The translations under genes were made by a program, and so were the position numbers. Shown piece by piece: positions 43,829 through 54,549 of a DNA stretch of 64,000 bases. Each line of letters opens with the position of its first letter. Positions within the stretch are counted from its first letter, which is position 1. Source of the stretch: Chamaecyparis obtusa (taxonomy: Eukaryota > Streptophyta > Pinopsida > Cupressales > Cupressaceae); assembly GCA_027943335.1 (NCBI GenBank), contig BSBK01002060.1:62001-126000 (forward strand), written 5' to 3'. Under the pieces are notes generated by a model, which saw nothing but the letters and a program-made list of their open reading frames with translations, searched no databases and had not been told where the DNA came from.

Positions 43829-45571
43829 GACAAGAAAGACTAAAGTAGAGAAGGCTCTGGAAAAGCTCCCTTTGGTTATGAAATATAAGAAAGATGAAAT
43901 CATTCACGGGTCCCGAGTAGAAACGCCACTCAGTGAGATATCAGATACAGATTTTTAAACTTGGGAAGAACTAAGAGGGCTACAATAGGTAGTATACCAA
44001 CTGAAAAGGACCGATGACCCATTGTCGGTCAATCTATCCACCTCCGAAATCGTACAAGTGGCTTTTTTTCCACAGTTGGTGCAAGCCCCAGAGTTGATAC
44101 TGCTCATGGCCAAGAAGTACAATTCGGCCATTAGAACTATCATGCTATCCAATGGGGTTCCCATTTCCTCCTTGGATCAAGACACTATTCCCATGGTCTG
44201 GAGAATCCCACAGTTCAAGGATATTGTCATCATGGCTAGGGTCTCTCCATTGCAGCAATACATAGATACACAGGAAGCTGCCTGACACCCTTTAAAAAAT
44301 TCATGGTTGTAGAAACCTTGCCAAGACTTCAAGAAAATAAAGATGGATATTCCTTGTGCCAATTTCAAAGAGCCAATACAGGTGGGAATAATATACTTGT
44401 GTAGGATTTTTTGGGAAACCCACGCTCGAGAATTCTCTCCATGGATGTACTACTTCCTATTCTACATAACCAACAATAAGATGCATTTTGATTGGGAAAC
44501 CATTTTCTCCAACCACCTTGATGCACAAATGAGGAAGGTGGAAGGAGACAATAAATTTTTTATGACTTCCCTCGTGCATTGGTCCTTGGCTTAGAAGTAT
44601 GGAGGAGTCTGGGGTTTGAACATAGTTGGTATCCTTGGGACACAACTGGGACAGTCTTCTCCATGGAAGTATTTTCCTCAGATTTAATGGGATGAATGCT
44701 TCAAAAAAATTTGTAGGATAATGATACTTTTGTATACAATGGGATCAAAGCACTGACTGGTGATATAGGCTTCAAATTTTCTCAAGAAGAAATGGGGATG
44801 ATAGCACTGTGGGGGTGTTATTTCATCCAGTTTTCATAGTTTACTTACATCTGTGTCACGAGTTTCTTAGGAGAGCCACTACTTTTTCCAAGGCATTGCG
44901 GTGATAAAGTAATCTTATTGGAGTTTTGATGGAAAATATTGTGCTTGCACACTTTTCTTTCATCAAAGAATCTTTCATCAATCTCCTTTCCCATCACCTA
45001 CAAAAAATACACATGCTCCATCGCCACCACCAAGGAGGCAAAATTTGAGCTGAATAGCCTCAACCTCAGCAAATTTCCACTCCGGCCTCAAAATTACAAC
45101 CCAAGGGATCACCTTGAGAAAGCAATGCCTTAGGGAGCTCAACCTCACGATCCACACATGGAGGAATTTTGGGAGGATTGTCAGGATGACTTTGATGTCT
45201 GGAATAGAAAATATGCGAGGATGTCCAAGGGCATGATGGACCATTTGGGTCTACAAATTTTCCCTCCAAAATTTTCAAATAAGGGACCATTTGAGGACCC
45301 TGAGTTTAAAGAAATAGGTGTTGATAAGGTGGATTTCCCTCTGGTGGATTGGAACACTTTGGAGGTGTTGAGCATCAGTGCCATAACAAAGGAAATAATT
45401 GAGCAAATTCATGCTCATTTTGATAAAGTTTGTTTGAAGAGTGTTCATCTAGACAAAGATCTAAGAACAACAAGTACTTCAGGACCGCAGAGAAGAGGGA
45501 GCACTCAAGCCCAAGGAAAAAATAAATTGGTGAGTCATCCCAACCCTTTGACCCAACCTCCAAAATTCTGA
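43829..45571 (+). pseudogene. Decayed gag-like ORF of an unclassified retroelement
   Basis: One frame (MTRKTKVEKALEKLP near 43829) runs to about 44720 with only stops breaking it. Pieces are 44022-44285 (VAFFPQLVQAPELILLMAKK) and 44343-44594 (IYLCRIFWETHAREFSPWMY, MHFDWETIFSNHLDAQMRKV). After a shift, 45158-45571 continues (WEDCQDDFDVWNRKYARMSK). The pattern, a globular domain with FxWxxIFSxHLxxQ, resembles plant transposon or gag-like proteins I have seen. I cannot name the family. No zinc knuckle or pol follows. Confidence 0.45.
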
Positions 45572-45929
45572 TGTGATAGTTGGGTGAACAAGTTGAAAAA
45601 TCTAGGAAGCTGTAGGAGGCAACAAAATCCAGAGTTACATATGGTCTCGGCATCATTCCTCTAGGCTCCCAAGTTCTGGTTGCCCCATCTCCATCTTTCT
45701 CTGCCCCATTTAGTATGCTCCTCATGGAGGATGAAAGAATGGCCATAGTTGTTGTCGGGGAACCTCTTGAAAGGAAGAATAAATAGAAGGCTCATAAGCC
45801 TTCTCCAGAATCAAGTCCAAAGCCCGTGCGAGAGGTTGAGTTATTGGATCTTCCATCCCAAAAATTGCCAACACCCTAGAGGATCCACCAGAGATTTCTC
45901 AAACTAATGTTGATGAATTCTTCCACATT

Positions 45930-47700
45930 GATGAGCAAGGAAGCTTGCATCATGCTGCAGAACAAGAAGAGGCGGCCGCGAGAATCTTAGAGCCAAACAT
46001 TAACATCAATCAGGAGGCCGAGGAGGTTGAAGAAGCAAGGAATACCCAAGAGTAAGATGAGGAACTCCAGGTCCAAGAAGAGGAGGTAAATGAAGATCTC
46101 CAACCTCTAACAGAAGATACTGTCGAAGAGGTTAAGGTAGGAGGAAGCCGGCAAGGCAACTGAGGAAGAGAAAAGAAAGGAACCAAAAGAAAACACAAAG
46201 ACTAGAGAACAACCTTCGGTCTTTGAGGAAACTGAACCTTGGGGAACAACTATACCCTCAAAGACCATCCCCCTCTCTCAAATGGGGGATCAAGATGAAC
46301 TCATAAGCCAAGCAGGTGGAGAAACTCCCCCAGAGAGAGAAAATGAGAAGGTTCATATTAATCAAACTCCTCTGACAACTCCACTAACGGAATAGGTCCT
46401 TAAGGATAACGTCTAGATACCCAAGATTTCTGAAAACAATCCCAAGGAAAGTGTTGAAGAAGTCCTGATGGAGGAACTAGAACAAGGACTCACCGGGGAT
46501 CCCATTAACCATTAGGTAATAACATGTGGTGATCAAGGTCCACTTCAATGGCTGGTTGAATCATGAGGGAGAAAGAGAACTATAGAAACATCCACTCCCC
46601 TTTCACTAGAAGATATGTTGGTGGAGAAACAAGTCCCGAAGAAGTCTAAAAGAGCTCAAACTTTGCACACAACCAGGAGAGCCCCAAATGGAAGTATCAT
46701 TGCATCAGTTACTGCCCTGCCACCAAACAGAGGGAAATTAGAGATACTCCTAGAAGATTATGTAATAACAAAGATTCCTCTAGGTCGACGAGATAAGAAG
46801 GGATAATTGGACCTCCTGGATGATACCAACCAGATCATTCAGGAGAGGTGTGAAAAAGAATATCACAAGAAGAAAGAGCTTCAAGCCTCAAAATCAAATC
46901 TTTAGAATCTCTTAACAGAATTGGCATCCCCACTTTTAGTCACAGCACCAAAGGCCTCTGTTTTTGGAATGTCGCTCCCACAAGGTGATATTGACACACT
47001 TGAGGTAATGAAAAGGAAGGTGCTCACAGTGGATGGATGGATAGATGAGCAACTAGAAGGGGTCCAAAAATTCTTGACCGACTCTCTTCGAACATTGTAC
47101 AAAACCCAACGTACCAAAAATGAGGCTCACAATGTTGTTTCCATGTGGCAGTCTCAAGAAGAAAAGTATGATGAGTAGAAAGATGGCCTCAAAGAAATAT
47201 TGAACCTAGGAAAAGAAGGGATAGCTGAAACAAATATCTTGGCTAATAGGTCATATCAATTCCTAAAGACCCAGTACTCCAGACTTGTGTTCCATGTTAA
47301 GACAAGCAAGAAACTGGTCAAGGTCTTAGATGAACGTCGGGCCATAATTCAAGGTCTATTAGTTATGTATCACACTTTTATCTTGTGTGTGATTGGAGTT
47401 GATCCAATTTACATGGGTGCAGGCCTTCCCATTGACAAGCTCGTAGAAAAGTATGATGAGTAGACCAAGGCACAGTTCTAAACTTGCAGGGATTTTGATA
47501 GTTCCATCCTTGGAGAGCTCTCCCAGTTAGTACTCAAGGCCCATGATGCAGCTAAGGAAACCTATGAGCTAAAGACAAAGCTAGATGATGTTTAGGATCA
47601 TCTTGAAGATGTTGTGAGTTGTATAGACTACCTCAAAGAGGTGGATGAGGAAGGCGTGGCAAAAGTGCTAGAGGCCTTCCAGAAAGTCAAGGAGTCCTAA
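45930..47700 (+). pseudogene. Decayed acidic and coiled-coil ORF, probable continuation of 43829
   Basis: From about 46130 a single frame continues to TAA 47698-47700 with scattered stops. An acidic, Pro/Thr-rich stretch comes first (EEKRKEPKENTKTREQPSVF). Then come 46615-46806 (VEKQVPKKSKRAQTLHTTRR), 46921-47178 (FGMSLPQGDIDTLEVMKRKV), 47200-47463 and the tail LKAHDAAKETYELKTKLDDV..HLEDVVSCIDYLKEVDEEG. The tail has heptad-like spacing and would form a coiled coil. The overall plan (N-terminal globular part, acidic middle, coiled-coil end) parallels 37144-39702. Function unknown. Confidence 0.45.
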
Positions 47701-48780
47701 ATTCTTTGGGTTCCGGGACTTCTTTCCCATGAACTCAATTCTTTCAATCTTTCTAAAGTATAAGGCCCTGAAGTCCAAAGTCTTGGACTTGTGTTTTGTT
47801 TCTACATTGGTTCAAGTTGATGCTTAACAGAAAGTCGACCGACCACCGTCTAAGGATCTTGTGTCATAAATTGTCTCAGATGTCAAAGAGGTTTCGTAAG
47901 GTCATGGGTGATGAGTATATTTTAAATGATTGGGTGCACCGGCACAGGTTCTGAGGCATCATTCCAGCATTTATAATAGTATGGATGTGGGGACACGAGG
48001 TCATGACCACATCTATGGAGTCATATTCCCAAGGCACCTAAATAGGACAAGTCATCTTCACACATTTGACAGAGCAGTTTGAGGACCTTTTCGCCTAAAT
48101 TCTTTATTCTTTCCTCAAGAATTATTTATTATTTTATCCCTTCTCCTTTCTTCCCTTTCGGATGTTGTATAATAATGTGGTATTTGTGACGACGCGGGTA
48201 GTACCAGCTGTAAATATTGTATTTTATTAGAATAATCAGGCTTCAAAACCCTAGAGTACCAATAGGATGTCTATAAATTAGAAGTCTGATGCTTAATCAA
48301 GGGTCAACGAAATTGATGATTTTGTTGTCTATGCTATGTTTAAGCTCTTCTATCAATTATTTCTATTATAGTAGTAGTTGTGCTATCAAAATTCTCCCCA
48401 AGAGTCATGAATGTATCAACTAGTGATGCTGGCCTCTTTTAAGTTGATGACAAAATAAAGATCACTTCTAGTACCATAATTGCAGTGTTCTTCTTCTCTG
48501 ATTTAACAAATCATTTTCATGTTTTATGCTCTCTAATGTATTTTTCTCAAGGTTCTATAAAATGGTGAAATTTTATTATTTTTTCATACTAACGTATGCT
48601 TCAATTGATGATTGAACATGTGTTTGGTATAGTTACTAGTTATTTTCTTGAGCATTATTGATGTTAGAACATTTTATTGACATGACTATAAGTAGATAAA
48701 CTCACTAACCTTGGTCTATATTTTTCACATTTCTTTATGTTTAGACTGACTACTTGCAGGGAATCCCATCCTTCCAACGT
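47701..48780. other. Unassigned region
   Basis: No coding block. TATAAATTAG near 48273 and AT-rich tracts could belong to an LTR, but no partner was found. Confidence 0.3.
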
Positions 48781-48849
48781 CTCTAAAATTTGTGAGCACA
48801 AACCAATAGGCCCCTTAAAATTAAACAATCACATGTCCAACTAACATGT

Positions 48850-49270
48850 TATTGCATTGTTGTGACCCGACAACAAGGTGCTTGGAGGGGAGGGAGTTCA
48901 CTCTCTAGAAAACATCTTCAGGAAAAGTTGGTTGGTACTATGGTACTCGGTGAAAACTATCTCAGTGTTGGCGAGGCTGTCACAAAAGTAATGTCAACAA
49001 ATTGGAAAACACAGACTAGTCATGAAATGTGAAGAACATATAGGTCTCACCAAGAATCCACAAGATCTCAATTGTGAAGTAACAAATCAAGATGTGAACC
49101 TAGGAAAAGGTTCAACATGATGCCAGGAACACACCACAAGGTGTGCCACTACAAAAGATCAAAATTGAAGGTGCGTTGAAATAAACTCAGAGACTAAACA
49201 AACAGGAAAACATAAAACAAATATTTTTGGTTAATGTAAGATTTCCAAGAAACCCATGATGCTCCTGCAT
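48850..49270 (-). mobile_element. Antisense Ty3/gypsy LTR (partial)
   Basis: On the minus strand it starts TGATGCAGGAGCATCATGGG, similar to the LTR start at 1240. It lies directly downstream of the antisense chromodomain remnant. The far boundary is not fixed. Confidence 0.5.
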
Positions 49271-49640
49271 CAGACACCCAAGTTTATTGAAAAGTGAGCC
49301 TCTCACTTTGTTTGGGCTAGAGGAGAACCAAGATGATCAACCTCAGTGTGAGAAATCCATGAAGAATCTTCTACTGTCCTTTCCTTTCATTTGACAAGAT
49401 ATTATTTGTACTTTTTACCTCTAGTGCTTCTATGAATTCTGCTATCCAAGATCTCTTCTATCTCATCCATTTTCTTCTTAGGATACTATTGCTCCACATC
49501 TAATCCATCATTTTCATTTAAATCTGCTACATGACCCTCATACAGGTCCACAATATAATCCATTTCCTCTTGATATATGGGTGGAGTTGTATGTGGACCA
49601 ATTCTTCTTTGTAATAGAGGAACTAGAAATCTGTGAAAGG
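49271..49640 (-). pseudogene. Antisense Ty3/gypsy chromovirus C-terminus
   Basis: The minus-strand reading runs IGPHTTPPIYQEEMDYIVDL, YEGHVADLN, then the chromodomain-like MDEIEEILDSRIHRSTRGKK, YKQYLVK-stop-KERTVEDSSWIS. This is the tail of a chromovirus integrase, related to but distinct from the copy at 689-1239. The TGG of VKW reads as a stop. Confidence 0.7.
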
Positions 49641-49939
49641 AAATGATTGACAAGGATTCTCAACTATAATGCATATTTTTCATGCCATGTCTATCATCTA
49701 CAAGGGTTAGTTTGATTGTCACATTATCTATCTTCACCTTTTAGTTGTTGTATTTTAGACCACAAAGATTAGTTAAGGGAAGCCATTGTAGGAAAAATAA
49801 AGTGAATACAACTTTTGATGGGCCTTCATTAACCCTTCTTTTAGCTCTTCATCAACACAAAGAGGCAACCTCCCCACCTTAATTGTATACCATGTAGGAT
49901 TTAGAAGAAAGTCTACCATATGAAGTAGGGTGTTCATTA

Positions 49940-51480
49940 GTTTTAATTTCCACATCATGAGCTTAATATGCTACTCAAATGATCTCAAATTAGGATCACC
50001 ATCACTTCAGATTTTTTTAGCGAGAGCCATAGTAGCTCCCAATAGAGTTGTTATTCCACCTATCCAAGAGATTGTTTGCTTCGTTCATACAAACACGTTG
50101 TCAAAATGTCTCAATAATATTTCCAAGTATAAGAGAGTTTGTATTAGTATCCTTGATTGCATCTACAGAAATTAATAATATTATCAAATGTTAATGCAAA
50201 AATGAATAAGATTATGAAGTTACATACATTACAAAATTAGTAACTTTATAAGAAATCAAAGATTTGTTACCTCATAGTGGACTCACCAATCATCATCAAA
50301 GATATTTTGTTTAACACATTTTCTTTCAACAATGTTTGCATCAAGCTATCTACTCCGATTTTAACTAGCCATCATCAATCAAAGGACCTCTTGCACCTCA
50401 AGAATCCTTTCAAGAGAAATGAATTATTTGAAATATCTTGTCTCCACAGGTTTGAAGAATCCCTTTTTGAAAACATTTTGAGGATAACATGTGAAGTGCT
50501 ATGGTTGAAAATGAACATTTGTAGCTTTTGCTACCAATTCTTTAAATCTATTTTCATTATTTTTTAAATTCCTTATTCAAAAAATGAATACAACATGAGG
50601 TCTAAAAGATGGTCTCATAAGCACAATCTTCTGTCATCCCTTCTAGTTTGTACACATATGTTAAATCAATAACTAATTTACAATGTTTGGAGTCTTAAAC
50701 TCCTCTATGGCCTCTCTCCTGATGTGAAATGGAATCTTGTATTTGTACACTTTTTCTACTAATTCTTTTAATCTATGTTCATTATTTTTCAAATGCCTTA
50801 TTCAAAAAATTAATACAACACGGGGTCTAAAAGATGGTCTTGTAAGAATAATTTGTTATCATCCCTACTAGTTTGTTCACATATGTTAAATCAATAACTA
50901 CTTTACAATATTTGGAGTCTCAATCTCCTCTATGGCCTCTCTCAAGATGTGAAATGGAAGTCTACATTTGTGCACTTCCGTAAATAATAAAAACTAAAAA
51001 AAAGTAATATCCAACTACAATTTTAATGAGTGCTTGAGGTTTGATATTGGTACACTCATCCATGATAATAGATTAACCCATCCAAAGCCATGTTTTTCTC
51101 ATATTCTTTATCAAGGAGGCTAGTGCATAATTTATGTTCTCCATAGGGGTAAATGAAGGACCAATAGATGTTGCATCTTTAAACACTTATTTTAAGTATG
51201 GAGAATGTGTCATATGAAATGAGATGGCATATGCATATAAATTTTTAGCTATGGAAGACTATACCACATCTTGTGCTTTCTTATTGAACATACTTGTAGT
51301 TGCCTCCAACCTCTCACTATCATTAATACTTCTCTTTCCTGTTGTGCAAATATCACTATTGCCACTAGTAACCTTTGATAACATACACATAGTTAATTTT
51401 GCAGATTGTAAGTAAAATGTCACACCCTTGGACCTTCCTTCCATCTCCACATACAATCAAGTAACCTCTACCTTCTCATC
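49940..51480 (-). pseudogene. Antisense hAT-superfamily transposase remnant (DUF659 type)
   Basis: The minus-strand reading includes 51259-51456 (RSINDSERLEATTSMFNKKA), then YSSIAKNLYAYAISFHMTHS and PYLK, then SIGPSFTPMENINYALAS and SIIMDECTNIKPQALI. This follows the DUF659 pattern of plant hAT transposases (FFYANGIPFNVxRSPYF, YEKLRTxLLD, TIMSDGWTD). Further on, two copies of TPC-C-I-NFLNKxFxK at about 50580 and 50820 match the conserved TPCxxHxLN motif. The duplication comes from a tandem repeat of about 240 bp (50505-50980). Frequent stops are present. The N-terminal part would lie toward 52100 and beyond the LINE at 57241. Confidence 0.6.
50505..50980 (-). repeat. Tandem duplication of ~240 bp within the hAT remnant
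   Basis: Two adjacent copies share CAACAYGRGGTCTAAAAGAT, ATATGTTAAATCAATAACTA and CTCCTATGGCCTCTCTC. Divergence between them is roughly ten percent by eye. Confidence 0.8.
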
Positions 51481-51599
51481 CTCCTTTATATTTGGACAAA
51501 ACATATCCCCTTGTTATGTAATATCCAAGAAATGAGAATACACTTGATGTAGCTCCCTTTATAATTTGCCTTGCAAATATAACACAACCACACTCTACT

Positions 51600-52075
51600 C
51601 CCCCTTAATTTTGTTTTTACCTTTGTCTAGGATTATAATAGATTAGAGGATAATATTTTTTACAATAGAACAATCTTTTGCATAAATTTTCTAAATAGTA
51701 GAATAACATTTACATAAGTTATATGATTGTTCTTCAACCACAAAACTCTCACACCCTAATGAAACCTTAATTAAAAAAACATTTATTTTTGTCAACTATT
51801 ATTATCAAAATTCCAAATTGTTGTTTTAAAAAAATAATTCGCCCTTAATTTTGTTTTTATCTTTGTCTAGGATTTTGATAGATTAGAGAAGAATTTTTTT
51901 ACAATCAGAACAACCCTTTGCATAAGTTTTCTAAATAATAGAATGACATTTAAATAAGTTATATGATTGTTCTTCAACCAAAAAACTTTCACACTGTAAT
52001 GAAACCTTAATTAAAAAAAATAAAAATTTCAACTATTATTATCCAAATTCCAAATTGTTGTTATAAAAAAACAAT
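51600..52075. repeat. Second tandem duplication of ~240 bp
   Basis: Copies begin at about 51602 and 51842. They share CCTTAATTTTGTTTTTA, TTGTCTAGGAT, AGTTATATGATTGTTCTTCA and AAACCTTAATTAAAAAAA. The copies are AT-rich, probably intron or spacer of the hAT gene. Confidence 0.8.
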
Positions 52076-52316
52076 GCAAGTACAAATTGAATAAATAAAA
52101 ATCAACATATCGGTGTTAACTTTCAGTCTCGGGTGTGCTCTACAACTTCCTATGTGCGTGTGTTCATATAGGTTTTTAAGGGTTATTGTATTGCTTTCCC
52201 TCGCCATTCTAGTCATTCCACATTTATTGCAAGAATTTAACAACCACTTTTTATGGCTCAAACCAGTTTTGGCACAACAATTGCTATTAGTGTTGAAGCA
52301 TTGGCTCTCGGTGTTT

Positions 52317-53488
52317 ATGGCTCCTCCAAGAAAAAGACCTAGGAAATTTGTTCCCAAGGTATTTGACGAGGTAAGGCCTCTGTCACTCCTGATGTAATTT
52401 TTCTTTTGTCAGATTCTAATAAAGCCCATGAATGGCTGGAAAAATTTTCTTTGATTGGCTATTTTGTTGTTCAAGTCCCTTTTGAAAGTGCGTTGTGGGA
52501 TTGGGTTACCAAGTCTTGGCTCCCACATGGGATTCACCTTGATGGTGTCCAAAACCTAACCAAAGGGTTTTTTTTGTTCCACTTTGGGAACCCTTCTCAT
52601 GTCGAGGGTGTTCTCAAACATGGTCCTTGATTTTTTTGTTCTTCACACCTTTTTTTCCAGCCATGGTTGAGAGACTTCATAGTCTTCGACGACAAAAAGC
52701 TTAAAGTCCCATTCTAGGTTGAATTTCCTGGTTTGCCTTTACCGTGTTGGCCTTTTTTGCAAAATATTGTTCAAACCTTAGGTTGAGTTGTTTGTCTAGA
52801 CCCTGAGCGTTTCTTTCATGCTCGCCCTCAAAAAAGGGTTTGTGTAGAAATCGATCTTGCTCAAGAACTTAGGGAAACTATAGATATTTAGATTGGTGGG
52901 CAATGTTTCACAAAGTGTGTAATGTATTTGAATTTTCCCAATACATGTTTCCGTTATCATTTTGTAGACCACCAAATTAAGGATTGTCCTTTAGTAATGA
53001 CTAAGACCAAGCCTCCTCCTAAGGAGCCAGTTGTTTCTCAAGGACCTGAGTCTACAAAAGAAGATGTCAACTGGACTATGGTGGTCTGTAAGAGAAAGCA
53101 ATTTGCAGTAGCTCTGCCTAAATAGGCTTGACCTATCTCAGCTTTGCCAACCCAGGACCCTCCATCTTCCAAGGCCATTCCTCCTATGCAAGATATTTCA
53201 AACTATGTTGTCTAGGGGAAATCTCAATCAATGATATATTCTTCTACCATTTCCCATGGATCCACCATGGAAGCCAGGGCTCCACAAATAGCTTCATTGG
53301 ATAGTTCAAGTTCCTTGCATCATCGGTCTCATAGCCCACTTGGGTGTGATGAGATAGACAGTGTAGGCCCTAGTAAAAGATAGGTGTTCCCAAGAGATCT
53401 TTACCCTTCTTTCCATTTAGGTTCATATTCTATGCAAAATAGTTTCTCCTATCTTGGGGATGAGGACGCCATGAATGATGTTTTTTTA
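52317..53488 (+). pseudogene. LINE copy 1 ORF1 (nucleic-acid-binding protein), decayed
   Basis: Starts MAPPRKRPRKFVPKVFDEVR, corresponding to the KRPRKFVPKVFHEV phrase of the copy 2 leader frame. Later pieces follow copy 2: SDSNKAHEWLEKFSLIGYF, IHLDGVQNLTKGFFLFHFGN (52406-52630), and NTCFRYHFVDHQIKDCPL (52922-53125). This is the plant L1 ORF1 layout of a DUF4283-like RNA-binding domain followed by a CCHC knuckle. The knuckle's second cysteine is tyrosine. Several stops and shifts break it. Confidence 0.65.
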
Positions 53489-54270
53489 ATAAATTTCATC
53501 TCTTGGAATGTAAGGGGTCTTATTGACATCCTTCAAAAATGTTTTTTTCATCATGTTTGTCAAAGGTTTCCTCATACCCATGTATGGTGTCTTCAAGAGA
53601 TCAAGATAGTTGGGTTTTTTATTGCAACTGCATGCGTTATTTGGCCTCACAACTTAATTTTTTCATCCACCCATGAAACTGGTAGAGTGAAATAATAGAT
53701 CATGGTGAGGATCCCATGCATAGGTTGGTGTGGATTCAGATGAGAATTGACAATCACCATTTGGGTATAATTAATATTTATGCTTCTAATGATGTGTTGG
53801 AAAGAGATTATCTATGGCGATGGCTTGATGATTCATTATCAACAACCACTAGGGTTCTATTTGGAGACTTTAATATGGTAGAGGTGGCCTCCAATAAGGA
53901 TAAAATTTCACCATTCTGATGGATAACTAGAGAACGCGAGGCATGGTTTTACATGCACAATAAATTGGGCCTTTTTGATCCAATACTAACTGCCACCTCC
54001 CACATGCAGTTTGGCATACCTATAGTAATTTCAAGGCTAGTTCTAATAGAGTATTTAAACACCTTGATCACGCCATGATCTCATCTCAATATTTTTTTTC
54101 TTTTGGGATAGAGAAATCTTTCCAATCTTTCCTTTATCTAATGTCACCTTATCAAACCACTTTCCCATTAAATTTTCCATAGAATGGTGTGTTGCTTTGC
54201 TACGTTCCTCTCATTCTCTATTTTTTTTAACACCTCATTTTTTAATCATCCACCTACCTTGGCCCACATT
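53489..54270 (+). pseudogene. LINE copy 1 endonuclease (ORF2 start), decayed
   Basis: Encodes the apurinic-type endonuclease that nicks target DNA. Motifs are NFISWNVRGL, CLQEIKI, IINIYASNDVLERD and FGDFNMVEVASN, with a late DHAMIS. These match the copy 2 endonuclease. Stops near 53696 and 53920 interrupt it. The ATAAATTTCATC at its start corresponds to ATGAAGTTCATC in copy 2, so the initiator ATG is lost. Confidence 0.7.
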
Positions 54271-54549
54271 TAGAGAGTTTGGAACCTACAACCTTGACCC
54301 ACGAAACCTACAGGTTGTATTTTGTGGTGGAAAAATGTCATTTTTGCACCACTAAATTTCTTTGTTTTTATGGCAAGCAGATGGCCCATTCCTACCGCCA
54401 GTCTTATGCACAAATCACCAAGGATTTGCGTGTAGCTATTGATTATTGTTCAAATGATTAACATAAATCCTTTATTGATAACTTGGCCCATTTCTGTCAT
54501 CATTCTTATGCATGAACCACCAAGGATTTGCATGCAGCTATTGGCATTT

